6,165 nucleotides of DNA from Sulfurovum sp. GTDB taxonomy: Bacteria > Campylobacterota > Campylobacteria > Campylobacterales > Sulfurovaceae. The notes beneath the pieces are model-generated. The model saw only the letters and a list, made by a program, of their open reading frames with translations. It did not search any database and was not told the origin of the DNA. The DNA lies in assembly GCA_003978395.1 (NCBI GenBank), contig QNZV01000023.1, forward strand, positions 1-6,165, given 5' to 3'. The translations under genes and the position numbers were made by a program. Position 1 is the first letter of the stretch, and each line of letters starts with the position of its first letter. Of the stretch, positions 1 through 5,144 are shown piece by piece.

Positions 1-291
1 TATTCAGAGTTTTCTTTGAGTCATTGGGAAAAACAAAAGTTAGGAAATCATCCTCTTTTTGTAAAATATTCTCAATTTCCTACCAATACAGATTTTGAAG
101 TTCCAAAATCCATACCTCATCAAGCCATTTGGTCACGATTTCGTTTAGAAGGAGATTCTCGGATAATTGGGTTTGTATTACCCGATGAATATAGAGATGA
201 AGAACAAAACAAAAGTGGATTTAGATTTGATACCAATACCTTTTATGTAGTATTTTTAGATGAACATCATAAATTTTATAAAATGAACTAG
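1..291 (+). CDS. Unrecognised protein, C-terminal part (5' end outside window)
   Basis: The reading frame is open from the first base to a TAG stop at 289-291, so about 96 residues are visible and the true start probably lies upstream. A TTG at 16-18 is in frame, but codons before it continue the frame and no ribosome binding site can be judged there, so it is not taken as the start. The product is soluble-looking, rich in aromatic and charged residues, with no membrane segment or signal peptide. The end has alternating hydrophobic and aromatic residues (TFYVVFLDEHHKFYKMN), like paired beta strands closing a small domain. Similar endings of the type FYxVxxDxxHxxY occur in small alpha/beta proteins, but I cannot place it in a named family. 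It is followed by a 143-bp gap before glmU, with a separate promoter-like sequence there, so it is probably not in the same operon. Confidence 0.7.
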   Translation, partial: YSEFSLSHWEKQKLGNHPLFVKYSQFPTNTDFEVPKSIPHQAIWSRFRLEGDSRIIGFVLPDEYRDEEQNKSGFRFDTNTFYVVFLDEHHKFYKMN

Positions 292-398
292 ATAGAGTTT
301 CAAGAGTTGGTAGTTTGAAAAGAGGATATTGGAAAGTGGAATAGCTATATTTTCTATTGAACATATTTTAACTAAAAGAACTACTAGAATAAGTTAGA

Positions 399-404
399 TA
401 TAAT
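399..404 (+). promoter_or_regulatory. Putative sigma-70 -10 box upstream of glmU
   Basis: A perfect TATAAT lies 30 bases before the glmU ATG, preceded by an AAGTTAGA stretch and no recognisable -35 box, as is usual for vegetative promoters in Campylobacterota. Transcription would start near 411 and give a leader of about 24 bases containing the TAAGG ribosome binding site (422-426). In AT-rich intergenic DNA such a hexamer can occur by chance; the position supports it. Confidence 0.5.
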
Positions 405-434
405 TAGAAAAAAATATTTTATAAGGTCTATAAT

Positions 435-1724
435 ATGTCTATAAGCATCGTTATTTTAGCAGCAGGTAAAGGGAGTAGAATGAAATCTACTACTCCAAAA
501 GTTCTTCACTCTATTTCAGGAAAGTCAATGCTATTTCATGCCATTGATGCAGGTCAGAAAATATCAGATGATATTACAGTTGTACTCTATCATCAAGCGA
601 CTCGTGTTCAAGAGGCTATAGAAGCAGAATATCAAAATATTAACTTTCATATGCAAGATGCAGAAAAATTTCCAGGAACTGGTGGAGCGATGAAAGGGAT
701 TGAAACCAAATATGAAAAAACTCTTATTTTAAATGGAGATATGCCTCTCATTACTCAAAATTCTCTTGAAGCACTTACAGGTGGTAATGCTGATATTAAT
801 ATGTCTGTTATTAGATTAGAGAATCCAACGGGTTATGGTCGTGTACTTATTAATAATGAAAAAGTTCAAGAGATTGTGGAACAGAAAGATTGTAACGCAT
901 CTCAATTGGAGACAAAAACCGTGAATGCAGGAATTTACTGTATAAATAGTGAACTTCTGAACCGTTATATTCCACAACTTTCAAATGACAATGTACAAGC
1001 CGAGTACTACTTGACCGATATTGTAAAAATGGCTGTGGATGAGAACAAAACAGTAACCCCTATTTATGTAGAAGAAGAGGAGTTTAAAGGGGTTAACTCT
1101 AAACTTGATTTGGCTGAGGCAGAAGTTATTATGCAAAATCGTATCAAAAAACAACTTATGGCAGAGGGTGTAACCATGCGTTTTCCTGATACAATTTATA
1201 TTGATTGTCGTGCTACGTTTACAGGAGAATCTATTTTGGAAAATGGGGTTACTATTTTAGGTGCATCTAAAATTATTAATTCTCATATAAAAACAAACTC
1301 TGTAATAGAAGATTCCACAATTGAAAATTCAGATGTAGGACCAATGGGTCGTATTCGTCCACTTTCATACTTAAAAGATACACATGTAGGAAACTTTGTA
1401 GAGGTTAAAAAATCAACACTTACAGGGGTAAAAGCTGGGCATTTGGCGTATATTGGAGATGCCACTATAGAAGAAGGGTCTAATATTGGGGCAGGTGTTA
1501 TTACGTGTAATTATGATGGAAAAAATAAGTATAAAACAACCATTGGTAAAAATGTGTTTGTAGGAAGTGATTCACAATTGGTAGCTCCTGTAACTATTGA
1601 AGATGATGTTATGATAGGTGCAGGAACAACACTTACCAAAGATGTAAAAAAAGGTTCTTTGGCATTGACTAGAAGTCCATTAAAACTTATTCCAGATTTC
1701 TTTTATAGGTTTTTTGGAAAATAA
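435..1724 (+). CDS. glmU: Bifunctional UDP-N-acetylglucosamine pyrophosphorylase / glucosamine-1-phosphate N-acetyltransferase
   Basis: GlmU acetylates glucosamine-1-phosphate with acetyl-CoA, then joins the product to UMP from UTP, giving UDP-GlcNAc for peptidoglycan and lipopolysaccharide in the cytoplasm. The N-terminal nucleotidyltransferase domain (about 1-225) shows LAAGKGSRM at 8-16, the following Lys22, PGTGGAM at 80-86, LNGDMPL at 99-105 with metal-ligand Asp102, GYGR at 133-136, IVEQKD near 147-152, NAGIY at 164-168, YYLTDI at 191-196 and GVN at 219-221 with metal-ligand Asn221. The C-terminal left-handed beta-helix (about 250-405) has hexapeptide repeats, RIRP at 306-309, FVEVKK at 321-326, catalytic-type His336 in KAGHLAYIGDA, and NYDG at 359-362. 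At 429 residues it is shorter than the 456-residue E. coli enzyme. The deficit lies mainly between Asn221 and His336, about one helix coil. The ATG start has a TAAGG site 8 bases upstream. The gene converges on the 1753-2550 gene. Confidence 0.98.
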   Translation: MSISIVILAAGKGSRMKSTTPKVLHSISGKSMLFHAIDAGQKISDDITVVLYHQATRVQEAIEAEYQNINFHMQDAEKFPGTGGAMKGIETKYEKTLILNGDMPLITQNSLEALTGGNADINMSVIRLENPTGYGRVLINNEKVQEIVEQKDCNASQLETKTVNAGIYCINSELLNRYIPQLSNDNVQAEYYLTDIVKMAVDENKTVTPIYVEEEEFKGVNSKLDLAEAEVIMQNRIKKQLMAEGVTMRFPDTIYIDCRATFTGESILENGVTILGASKIINSHIKTNSVIEDSTIENSDVGPMGRIRPLSYLKDTHVGNFVEVKKSTLTGVKAGHLAYIGDATIEEGSNIGAGVITCNYDGKNKYKTTIGKNVFVGSDSQLVAPVTIEDDVMIGAGTTLTKDVKKGSLALTRSPLKLIPDFFYRFFGK

Positions 1725-1728
1725 CTAT

Positions 1729-1753
1729 GGTTTGGGCAATAAAAGCCCAAACC
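1729..1753. terminator. Hairpin shared by convergent glmU and the FAH-like gene
   Basis: GGTTTGGGC (1729-1737) and GCCCAAACC (1745-1753) form a perfect 9-bp stem with a 7-base AATAAAA loop. It fills most of the 28-bp gap between the two convergent stop codons. The right arm ends on the last base of the minus-strand gene's TAG stop. It is the most GC-rich short stretch here. Neither side has a strong run of T, so it may act as a weak bidirectional terminator or as a 3'-end stabiliser for both messages. Confidence 0.65.
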
Positions 1754-2550
1754 TATACTACTCGTTGATGTAAAATGATTTTATCTTCAGCCTCTTCAAT
1801 ATCAGCTTTACCTTTTTGTGCATCATAAACAACAACAAAAATTTCATCTTTACTTTGTAAGTAATTTTTCTCTCCAAAATCAGCATAAGCTGTTGCACCT
1901 ATAGTGATAATAGCTTGATTTGGATAGTTGGTATCTTTTAGATGCATTGCAATATCTTCGAGTGGTCCGAAATCTTTCTGTTCGTTCATCTTCTCGATTA
2001 ACCAATTTTGCAATTTAGTGTAAAAATAACTGTATCCCAAAAGTGGAGCATCAATACCATAAGGATAGAGAACTCCATCACGTTTTAGAAATGAGCATAA
2101 GTGAAAATTATCCATCACTCCACCCTCTTCAAATTTATCAATATCTATCCACTCTTTTGCCATTCCTTTTGAGTTGGCACACCATGATTTCTTTTCTGAA
2201 ATCTTTTTTGCACCCTCTTTTCTAATGGTACAATCATTAAAAGCTGTAAACTGTTTTGCTACTAAATTTGTAACTTCCATATTTTCATTATAGATAATAT
2301 CAAAAAGAATCGCAACCTCTGGTTCAACCTGTGCATTACATTCGTAGTTGGGGAGTTCTAACTTCTCTCTACCAATAGGATACAACCCTAAAAAACTCTG
2401 TGAATTTGGAAGATAAAAAGGGAAAATACCTTTTGGGGCATTTGCCTCTTTGGTAACAACATTCTCAAAATCTTTAAGCTCTCCAGCCTGCTCTAAATGA
2501 TGTGCAAAATTTCCTGCTACACCCAATCCAATAGTCTCTGTCAAATTCAT
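1753..2550 (-). CDS. Divergent FAH-fold protein of unknown function (probable DUF5718 family)
   Basis: The 265-residue cytoplasmic protein has no signal peptide or membrane segment. I believe it belongs to the uncharacterised DUF5718 family of Campylobacterota and relatives; this is recall, not a search. The order of motifs resembles the fumarylacetoacetate hydrolase (FAH) fold. GNFAHHLEQ at 13-21 resembles the catalytic lid motif NYxxHxxE. FPFYLPNSQSFLG at 43-55 resembles the PxxFxKpxss strand. EPE at 76-78 and FNDCTIRK at 104-111 supply the Glu, Glu and Asp expected of the divalent-metal site. KSWCANSKGM at 121-130 resembles WxxGKxxD. IITIGATAYADFGE at 214-227 and YLQSKDEIFV at 230-239 resemble the C-terminal TGTxxG and LkpGD segments. 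A hydrolase, decarboxylase or isomerase acting on a keto-acid is possible, but no substrate can be assigned. The ATG (complement of 2548-2550) has an AGGAA site 5 bases upstream (2556-2560). The gene is transcribed divergently from the rhodanese-LysM cluster. Confidence 0.85.
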   Translation of the reverse strand: MNLTETIGLGVAGNFAHHLEQAGELKDFENVVTKEANAPKGIFPFYLPNSQSFLGLYPIGREKLELPNYECNAQVEPEVAILFDIIYNENMEVTNLVAKQFTAFNDCTIRKEGAKKISEKKSWCANSKGMAKEWIDIDKFEEGGVMDNFHLCSFLKRDGVLYPYGIDAPLLGYSYFYTKLQNWLIEKMNEQKDFGPLEDIAMHLKDTNYPNQAIITIGATAYADFGEKNYLQSKDEIFVVVYDAQKGKADIEEAEDKIILHQRVV

Positions 2551-2586
2551 TCTAATTCCTAAAAATATAATTACATAATAATATCA

Positions 2587-2592
2587 AGTATA
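2587..2592 (-). promoter_or_regulatory. Putative -10 box for the minus-strand FAH-like gene
   Basis: Read on the minus strand, TATACT ends 36 bases before the ATG. Transcription would begin near 2580, giving a leader of about 30 bases with the AGGAA ribosome binding site. No -35 box is evident. A plus-strand TATAAT (2589-2594) overlaps it, so the assignment is tentative. Confidence 0.35.
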
Positions 2593-2619
2593 ATTTAAAT
2601 AAATACTATATCTTCATAT

Positions 2620-2637
2620 TTAACTAAGAGAAGTTAA
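2620..2637. repeat. Dyad TTAACT-N6-AGTTAA upstream of the rhodanese cluster
   Basis: TTAACT at 2620-2625 and AGTTAA at 2632-2637 are perfect inverted copies separated by 6 bases. They end 2 bases before the putative -10 box at 2640-2645, covering the -35/spacer region, where a repressor or activator dimer could bind. The half-sites are AT-rich and short, so chance is a real alternative. Confidence 0.35.
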
Positions 2638-2639
2638 GA

Positions 2640-2645
2640 TAGAAT
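2640..2645 (+). promoter_or_regulatory. Putative -10 box for the rhodanese-LysM cluster
   Basis: TAGAAT follows AAGTTAAGA, closely resembling the AAGTTAGA-TATAAT arrangement before glmU. Transcription would start near 2652, giving a leader of about 40 bases containing the AGGAG ribosome binding site at 2679-2683. There is no clear -35 box. An alternative plus-strand TATAAT at 2589-2594 would give a leader of about 90 bases. Confidence 0.45.
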
Positions 2646-2648
2646 AAG

Positions 2649-2670
2649 ATTAAATACACTTTTATTTAAT
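2649..2670. repeat. Dyad ATTAAATA-N6-TATTTAAT at the likely transcription start
   Basis: ATTAAATA (2649-2656) and TATTTAAT (2663-2670) are perfect 8-bp inverted copies around CACTTT. They lie just after the putative -10 box and before the ribosome binding site. This could be an operator at the start point or a weak leader hairpin. The arms contain only A and T, which lowers its significance in this background. Confidence 0.35.
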
Positions 2671-2691
2671 AAGAGCATAGGAGCTAGAAAC

Positions 2692-3327
2692 ATGATAAAA
2701 AATAAATCTCTAGTGGCAGGTCTACTTTCCATCTCATTACTTACTACAGCATTAAATGCACTTGAGGTAAATATTACAAAAGATTTACCTTTTATATCTG
2801 TTAAAATTAATGGTAAGACAATTAAAATTCAGAGAATTCAAAATACACATCATAAATTGACAAATTCATATACAAAAACTTCTCGACCAACTCCCCCTTT
2901 TGGAATACAACCATTTCAACCAATTAAAGGAGTTGAAACAGTTTCTGAACTGGATGTAATAAATTTTATAAAAGATAAATTACCTGTAAATAAAGGGATA
3001 TTAATAGATGCAAGAATGCCAAAATGGAACAAGGCAGGAACAATACCAGGTTCAACGAATATTCCATTTTCTGTTTTAACACCCAGTAAAAAAGTATCGT
3101 ATGGGAAAATTATTGGTTTACTCGGTGCTAAGAAAAAAGATGATAAATGGGATTTTAAAGATGCACAGTCTCTTTTGATATTTGATAATGGTCCATGGTG
3201 TCAACAAGGTCTACGTGCTATGCAAAATTTAGTTAAAATAGGTTATCCTAAATCAAAAATACTCTATTATAGAGGGGGAATGCAGTATTGGCAAATTTTG
3301 GGCTTAACAACTACACTTCCCAAATAA
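2692..3327 (+). CDS. Exported rhodanese-like domain protein (paralog 1)
   Basis: The 211-residue protein begins with a Sec-type signal peptide (basic MIKNK, hydrophobic core 6-20, likely cleavage after Ala23), so it should act in the periplasm. Residues 24-80 form an N-terminal region not typical of rhodaneses, holding IKIQRIQ near 44-50 and TSRPTPPFGIQP at 63-74. The rhodanese-like domain (about 84-208) has LIDAR at 104-108, TIPGSTNIPF at 117-126, the active-site loop CQQGLR at 170-175 that fits the classical CxxGxR pattern, and YYRGGMQYW at 192-200. Rhodaneses carry sulfane sulfur as a cysteine persulfide and transfer it to acceptors such as cyanide or thiols; the substrate here is unknown. 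Cys170 is its only cysteine. The ATG has AGGAG at 2679-2683, 8 bases upstream. It is first in a cluster with the LysM gene 18 bases downstream and a paralog after that. Confidence 0.9.
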   Translation: MIKNKSLVAGLLSISLLTTALNALEVNITKDLPFISVKINGKTIKIQRIQNTHHKLTNSYTKTSRPTPPFGIQPFQPIKGVETVSELDVINFIKDKLPVNKGILIDARMPKWNKAGTIPGSTNIPFSVLTPSKKVSYGKIIGLLGAKKKDDKWDFKDAQSLLIFDNGPWCQQGLRAMQNLVKIGYPKSKILYYRGGMQYWQILGLTTTLPK

Positions 3328-3345
3328 CATAAAAAAGGAGAAACT

Positions 3346-4362
3346 ATGTTAAACAAAGATCAGTATAATCAAGAAGAGTACAATGACTACTATCAACAAG
3401 AGATACGAGGAGCAGAGACTAGTGGTTTCAAAGAAGAAGAATCATCAAAAAAAGGTGTAATTTTAATACTTTTAGGTTTAATTATTTTAATAATCGTTGG
3501 ATATTTTAGTTATAAAACCATCAATAGCTCATCAATAAATGAAACACTTATGGTTCAAAAAGAACTTGACAAACCTGTCAAAACAGTTAAAAAGGTAGAA
3601 GAAGAACCTCTAAAAACAAAAGAAAGTGCAGAAGAGATTAAAAAAGAAGATAAAGATGTAAAAGAAACAATTCAAACATCTACAGAAGAGATTAATTCTT
3701 CTAAAAAAAATGAAATAGCAGAAGTTTCAGATAACATAAAAAAAGCTATCGGAGATGAAGAAAAAATGTCTCCTGAAGAGATTGCTAAAGTTGTTCAAAT
3801 GGTTATGTCTCAAATAAAAAATAAAAAAATAGAAGTGTTAAATCAAAATGAAATAAAACAAGAAGAGAGTGCATCAATATTGAATAATGAACTTATATCT
3901 GAATTATCAAATACAGATACTGATTCAATCAATAATGAAGATAAACAATTAGAAAATGCCCTCAACAATATCAATGAAAAAACAAAAAATACAAGTATCA
4001 AAAGTGATAATAAAATTATAGATACTTACAATAAAGTCAATGTATCTGAAAGTACAGGAGACGATGAACTAAGTAAACTTTCAAATCAAATTTCTACTCT
4101 GATTTCTGATAAATCAGCTAGTGAACAGATAGATAACTCAAAGAAAGAAGAGGTCTATACCCAATCACTAAAAAAAGAGATTGTGACACGCAAAAATGAG
4201 ATGAGAATTATTGTAGTTAGAAAAGGTGATACACTCGGAAAAATTGCTAAAAGAGCTTATGGTAATGTTATGGAGTATCGAAAAATATACAAAGCAAACC
4301 CCGATATGTTAAAACGTCCAGACCGTATTTATATTGGACAAAAACTTCGTATTCCAAAATAA
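3346..4362 (+). CDS. Single-pass membrane protein with C-terminal LysM domain
   Basis: This 338-residue protein has three parts. Residues 1-36 are hydrophilic, with many Tyr, Gln and Glu, and end in a Lys pair. Residues 37-55 form one strong transmembrane helix of Ile, Leu, Val and Gly; the flanking charges suggest a cytoplasmic N-terminus. Residues 60-285 are low in complexity, rich in Lys, Glu, Asn and Ser, and probably an extended or partly helical periplasmic spacer. Residues 288-336 are a LysM domain, with VVRKGDTLGKIAKRAYG at 290-306, YKANPD at 315-320 and IYIGQKLRIP at 328-337. LysM domains bind the N-acetylglucosamine chains of peptidoglycan, so the protein probably links the inner membrane to the cell wall. 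No hydrolase domain is present. The ATG follows AAGGAG (3335-3340) at 5 bases, and the 18-base gap to the preceding rhodanese gene indicates cotranscription. Related proteins are often annotated only as LysM-domain proteins. Confidence 0.9.
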   Translation: MLNKDQYNQEEYNDYYQQEIRGAETSGFKEEESSKKGVILILLGLIILIIVGYFSYKTINSSSINETLMVQKELDKPVKTVKKVEEEPLKTKESAEEIKKEDKDVKETIQTSTEEINSSKKNEIAEVSDNIKKAIGDEEKMSPEEIAKVVQMVMSQIKNKKIEVLNQNEIKQEESASILNNELISELSNTDTDSINNEDKQLENALNNINEKTKNTSIKSDNKIIDTYNKVNVSESTGDDELSKLSNQISTLISDKSASEQIDNSKKEEVYTQSLKKEIVTRKNEMRIIVVRKGDTLGKIAKRAYGNVMEYRKIYKANPDMLKRPDRIYIGQKLRIPK

Positions 4363-4377
4363 TAAACTCTTTTATTC

Positions 4378-4400
4378 AAACAGAGATTTTTTCTCTGTTT
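4378..4400 (+). terminator. Hairpin between the LysM gene and the second rhodanese gene
   Basis: AAACAGAGA (4378-4386) and TCTCTGTTT (4392-4400) form a perfect 9-bp stem around a T5 loop. It lies 15 bases after the LysM stop and 32 bases before the next ATG. No T run follows on the plus strand (CACTCAAATATTC), so it is a poor intrinsic terminator in that direction. It could reduce read-through, or protect or process the message to set different expression of the two rhodanese genes. Confidence 0.5.
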
Positions 4401-4432
4401 CACTCAAATATTCAAAAAACAAAGGTTACACC

Positions 4433-5074
4433 ATGAAAAAACTAATAATAGTAGCACTTTTTACATCTTTGGTATGTGGAGATACCGAGCATGTAACAGT
4501 AAAATTAACAGATACCCTTCCATATGCTTACACGATAGACTCGGGTAAAAGAATAAAAATTGAGAGAGTTCAAGATACCTCTAATAGATTAACAGATGAC
4601 TACACAAAAACATCAAGACCCTGTCCTCCATTTTGTATTCAACCAACAAAAGTAGACCCCAATATTAAAAATATTTCTGAACTTGAACTTATTCAATTCA
4701 TGAAAGATAAAGTAGCAAATAATCTAGGGGTTATTATTGATGCACGTCTTAAAAGTTGGTTTGAATTAGAGACGATTCCCTCTGCAATAAATATTCCTTT
4801 TCCTGTCATGCAGAGTGCTAGTAGAAAAAAAGCTGAATTAATTTTTAAGATTCTAGGAATGAAAGTTGAAAAAGATGGAACTTGGAATTTTGAGAATGCA
4901 AAAGAGTTAGCAGTATTTTGTAATGGTGTATGGTGTGGACAATCAAAGCACTTTATATCAGCTATACTCAAACACAACTATCCTGCCTCTAAAATAAGCT
5001 ACTATCGTTCAGGATTCCAAGGATGGAAACTACTTGGTCTAACAACAATTGTACACAAAGAGATTAAAAAGTAA
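4433..5074 (+). CDS. Exported rhodanese-like domain protein (paralog 2, altered active-site loop)
   Basis: The start chosen is ATG 4433, with AAAGG at 4421-4425, 7 bases upstream. It gives a 213-residue protein beginning with a short signal peptide (MKKLIIVALFTSLVCG, likely cleaved near residue 16), matching paralog 1 in length. The frame is open back to 4334, but that would overlap the LysM gene and bury the signal peptide. The mature protein has the same layout: IKIERVQDT at 41-49, TSRPCPPFCIQP at 60-71, then a rhodanese-like domain with IIDAR at 101-105, TIPSAINIPF at 114-123 and YYRSGFQGW at 190-198. Its active-site loop reads CGQSKH at 168-173, so the Gly and Arg of the classical CxxGxR loop are replaced by Ser and His. 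It has extra cysteines at 64, 68 and 163 that paralog 1 lacks, which may form disulfides or a redox pair. It is probably periplasmic; the sulfur donor and acceptor are unknown. It converges on dnaK. Confidence 0.88.
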   Translation: MKKLIIVALFTSLVCGDTEHVTVKLTDTLPYAYTIDSGKRIKIERVQDTSNRLTDDYTKTSRPCPPFCIQPTKVDPNIKNISELELIQFMKDKVANNLGVIIDARLKSWFELETIPSAINIPFPVMQSASRKKAELIFKILGMKVEKDGTWNFENAKELAVFCNGVWCGQSKHFISAILKHNYPASKISYYRSGFQGWKLLGLTTIVHKEIKK

Positions 5075-5091
5075 AAAGCAAGTAGTTAAAA

Positions 5092-5116
5092 AGAGATAAG
5101 CGTAAAACTTATCTCT
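5092..5116 (-). terminator. Rho-independent-like terminator of dnaK
   Basis: AGAGATAAG (5092-5100) and CTTATCTCT (5108-5116) form a perfect 9-bp stem with a 7-base loop. On the minus strand it is followed directly by TTTT (complement of 5088-5091), which makes it a reasonable intrinsic terminator for dnaK. It lies 15 bases past the dnaK stop. On the plus strand A-rich sequence follows, so it would stop the rhodanese transcript less well. Confidence 0.65.
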
Positions 5117-5122
5117 AAAAGA

Positions 5123-5144
5123 AGAAGTAGATTATTCTACTTCT
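5123..5144 (-). repeat. Second hairpin enclosing the dnaK stop codon
   Basis: AGAAGTAGA (5123-5131) and TCTACTTCT (5136-5144) form a perfect 9-bp stem with a 4-base TTAT loop. The complement of 5132-5134 in that loop is the dnaK TAA stop. On the minus strand it is followed by TCTTTTAG and then by the next hairpin, so the dnaK message ends in two tandem stem-loops. Confidence 0.6.

Noticed and set aside
16..18. TTG start for the first gene
   Set aside because: The frame is open to base 1 and nothing marks a start; a 5'-truncated gene is more likely.
298..320. TTTCAA/TTGAAA stem after the first gene as a terminator
   Set aside because: Only 6 AT-rich base pairs with an 11-base loop and no T run.
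1283..1465. Minus-strand reading frame inside glmU, and similar frames inside other genes (2043-2225, 4693-4977, 5523-5705, 5894-6085)
   Set aside because: Each lies wholly inside a well-supported gene on the opposite strand, with no family resemblance.
2589..2594. Plus-strand TATAAT as the promoter of the rhodanese cluster
   Set aside because: It would leave a leader of about 90 bases. TAGAAT at 2640-2645 is better placed and has the same upstream context as the glmU promoter; the hexamer also overlaps the minus-strand -10 candidate.
4334..4432. In-frame upstream start at 4334 for the second rhodanese gene
   Set aside because: It would overlap the LysM coding region and place 33 residues before a clear signal peptide. 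ATG 4433 has a good ribosome binding site and matches the paralog's length.
4466..4480. Lipoprotein signal at Cys15 of the second rhodanese
   Set aside because: Residues before the cysteine are Ser-Leu-Val; the -1 position lacks the usual Gly, Ala or Ser, so ordinary signal peptidase cleavage is more likely.
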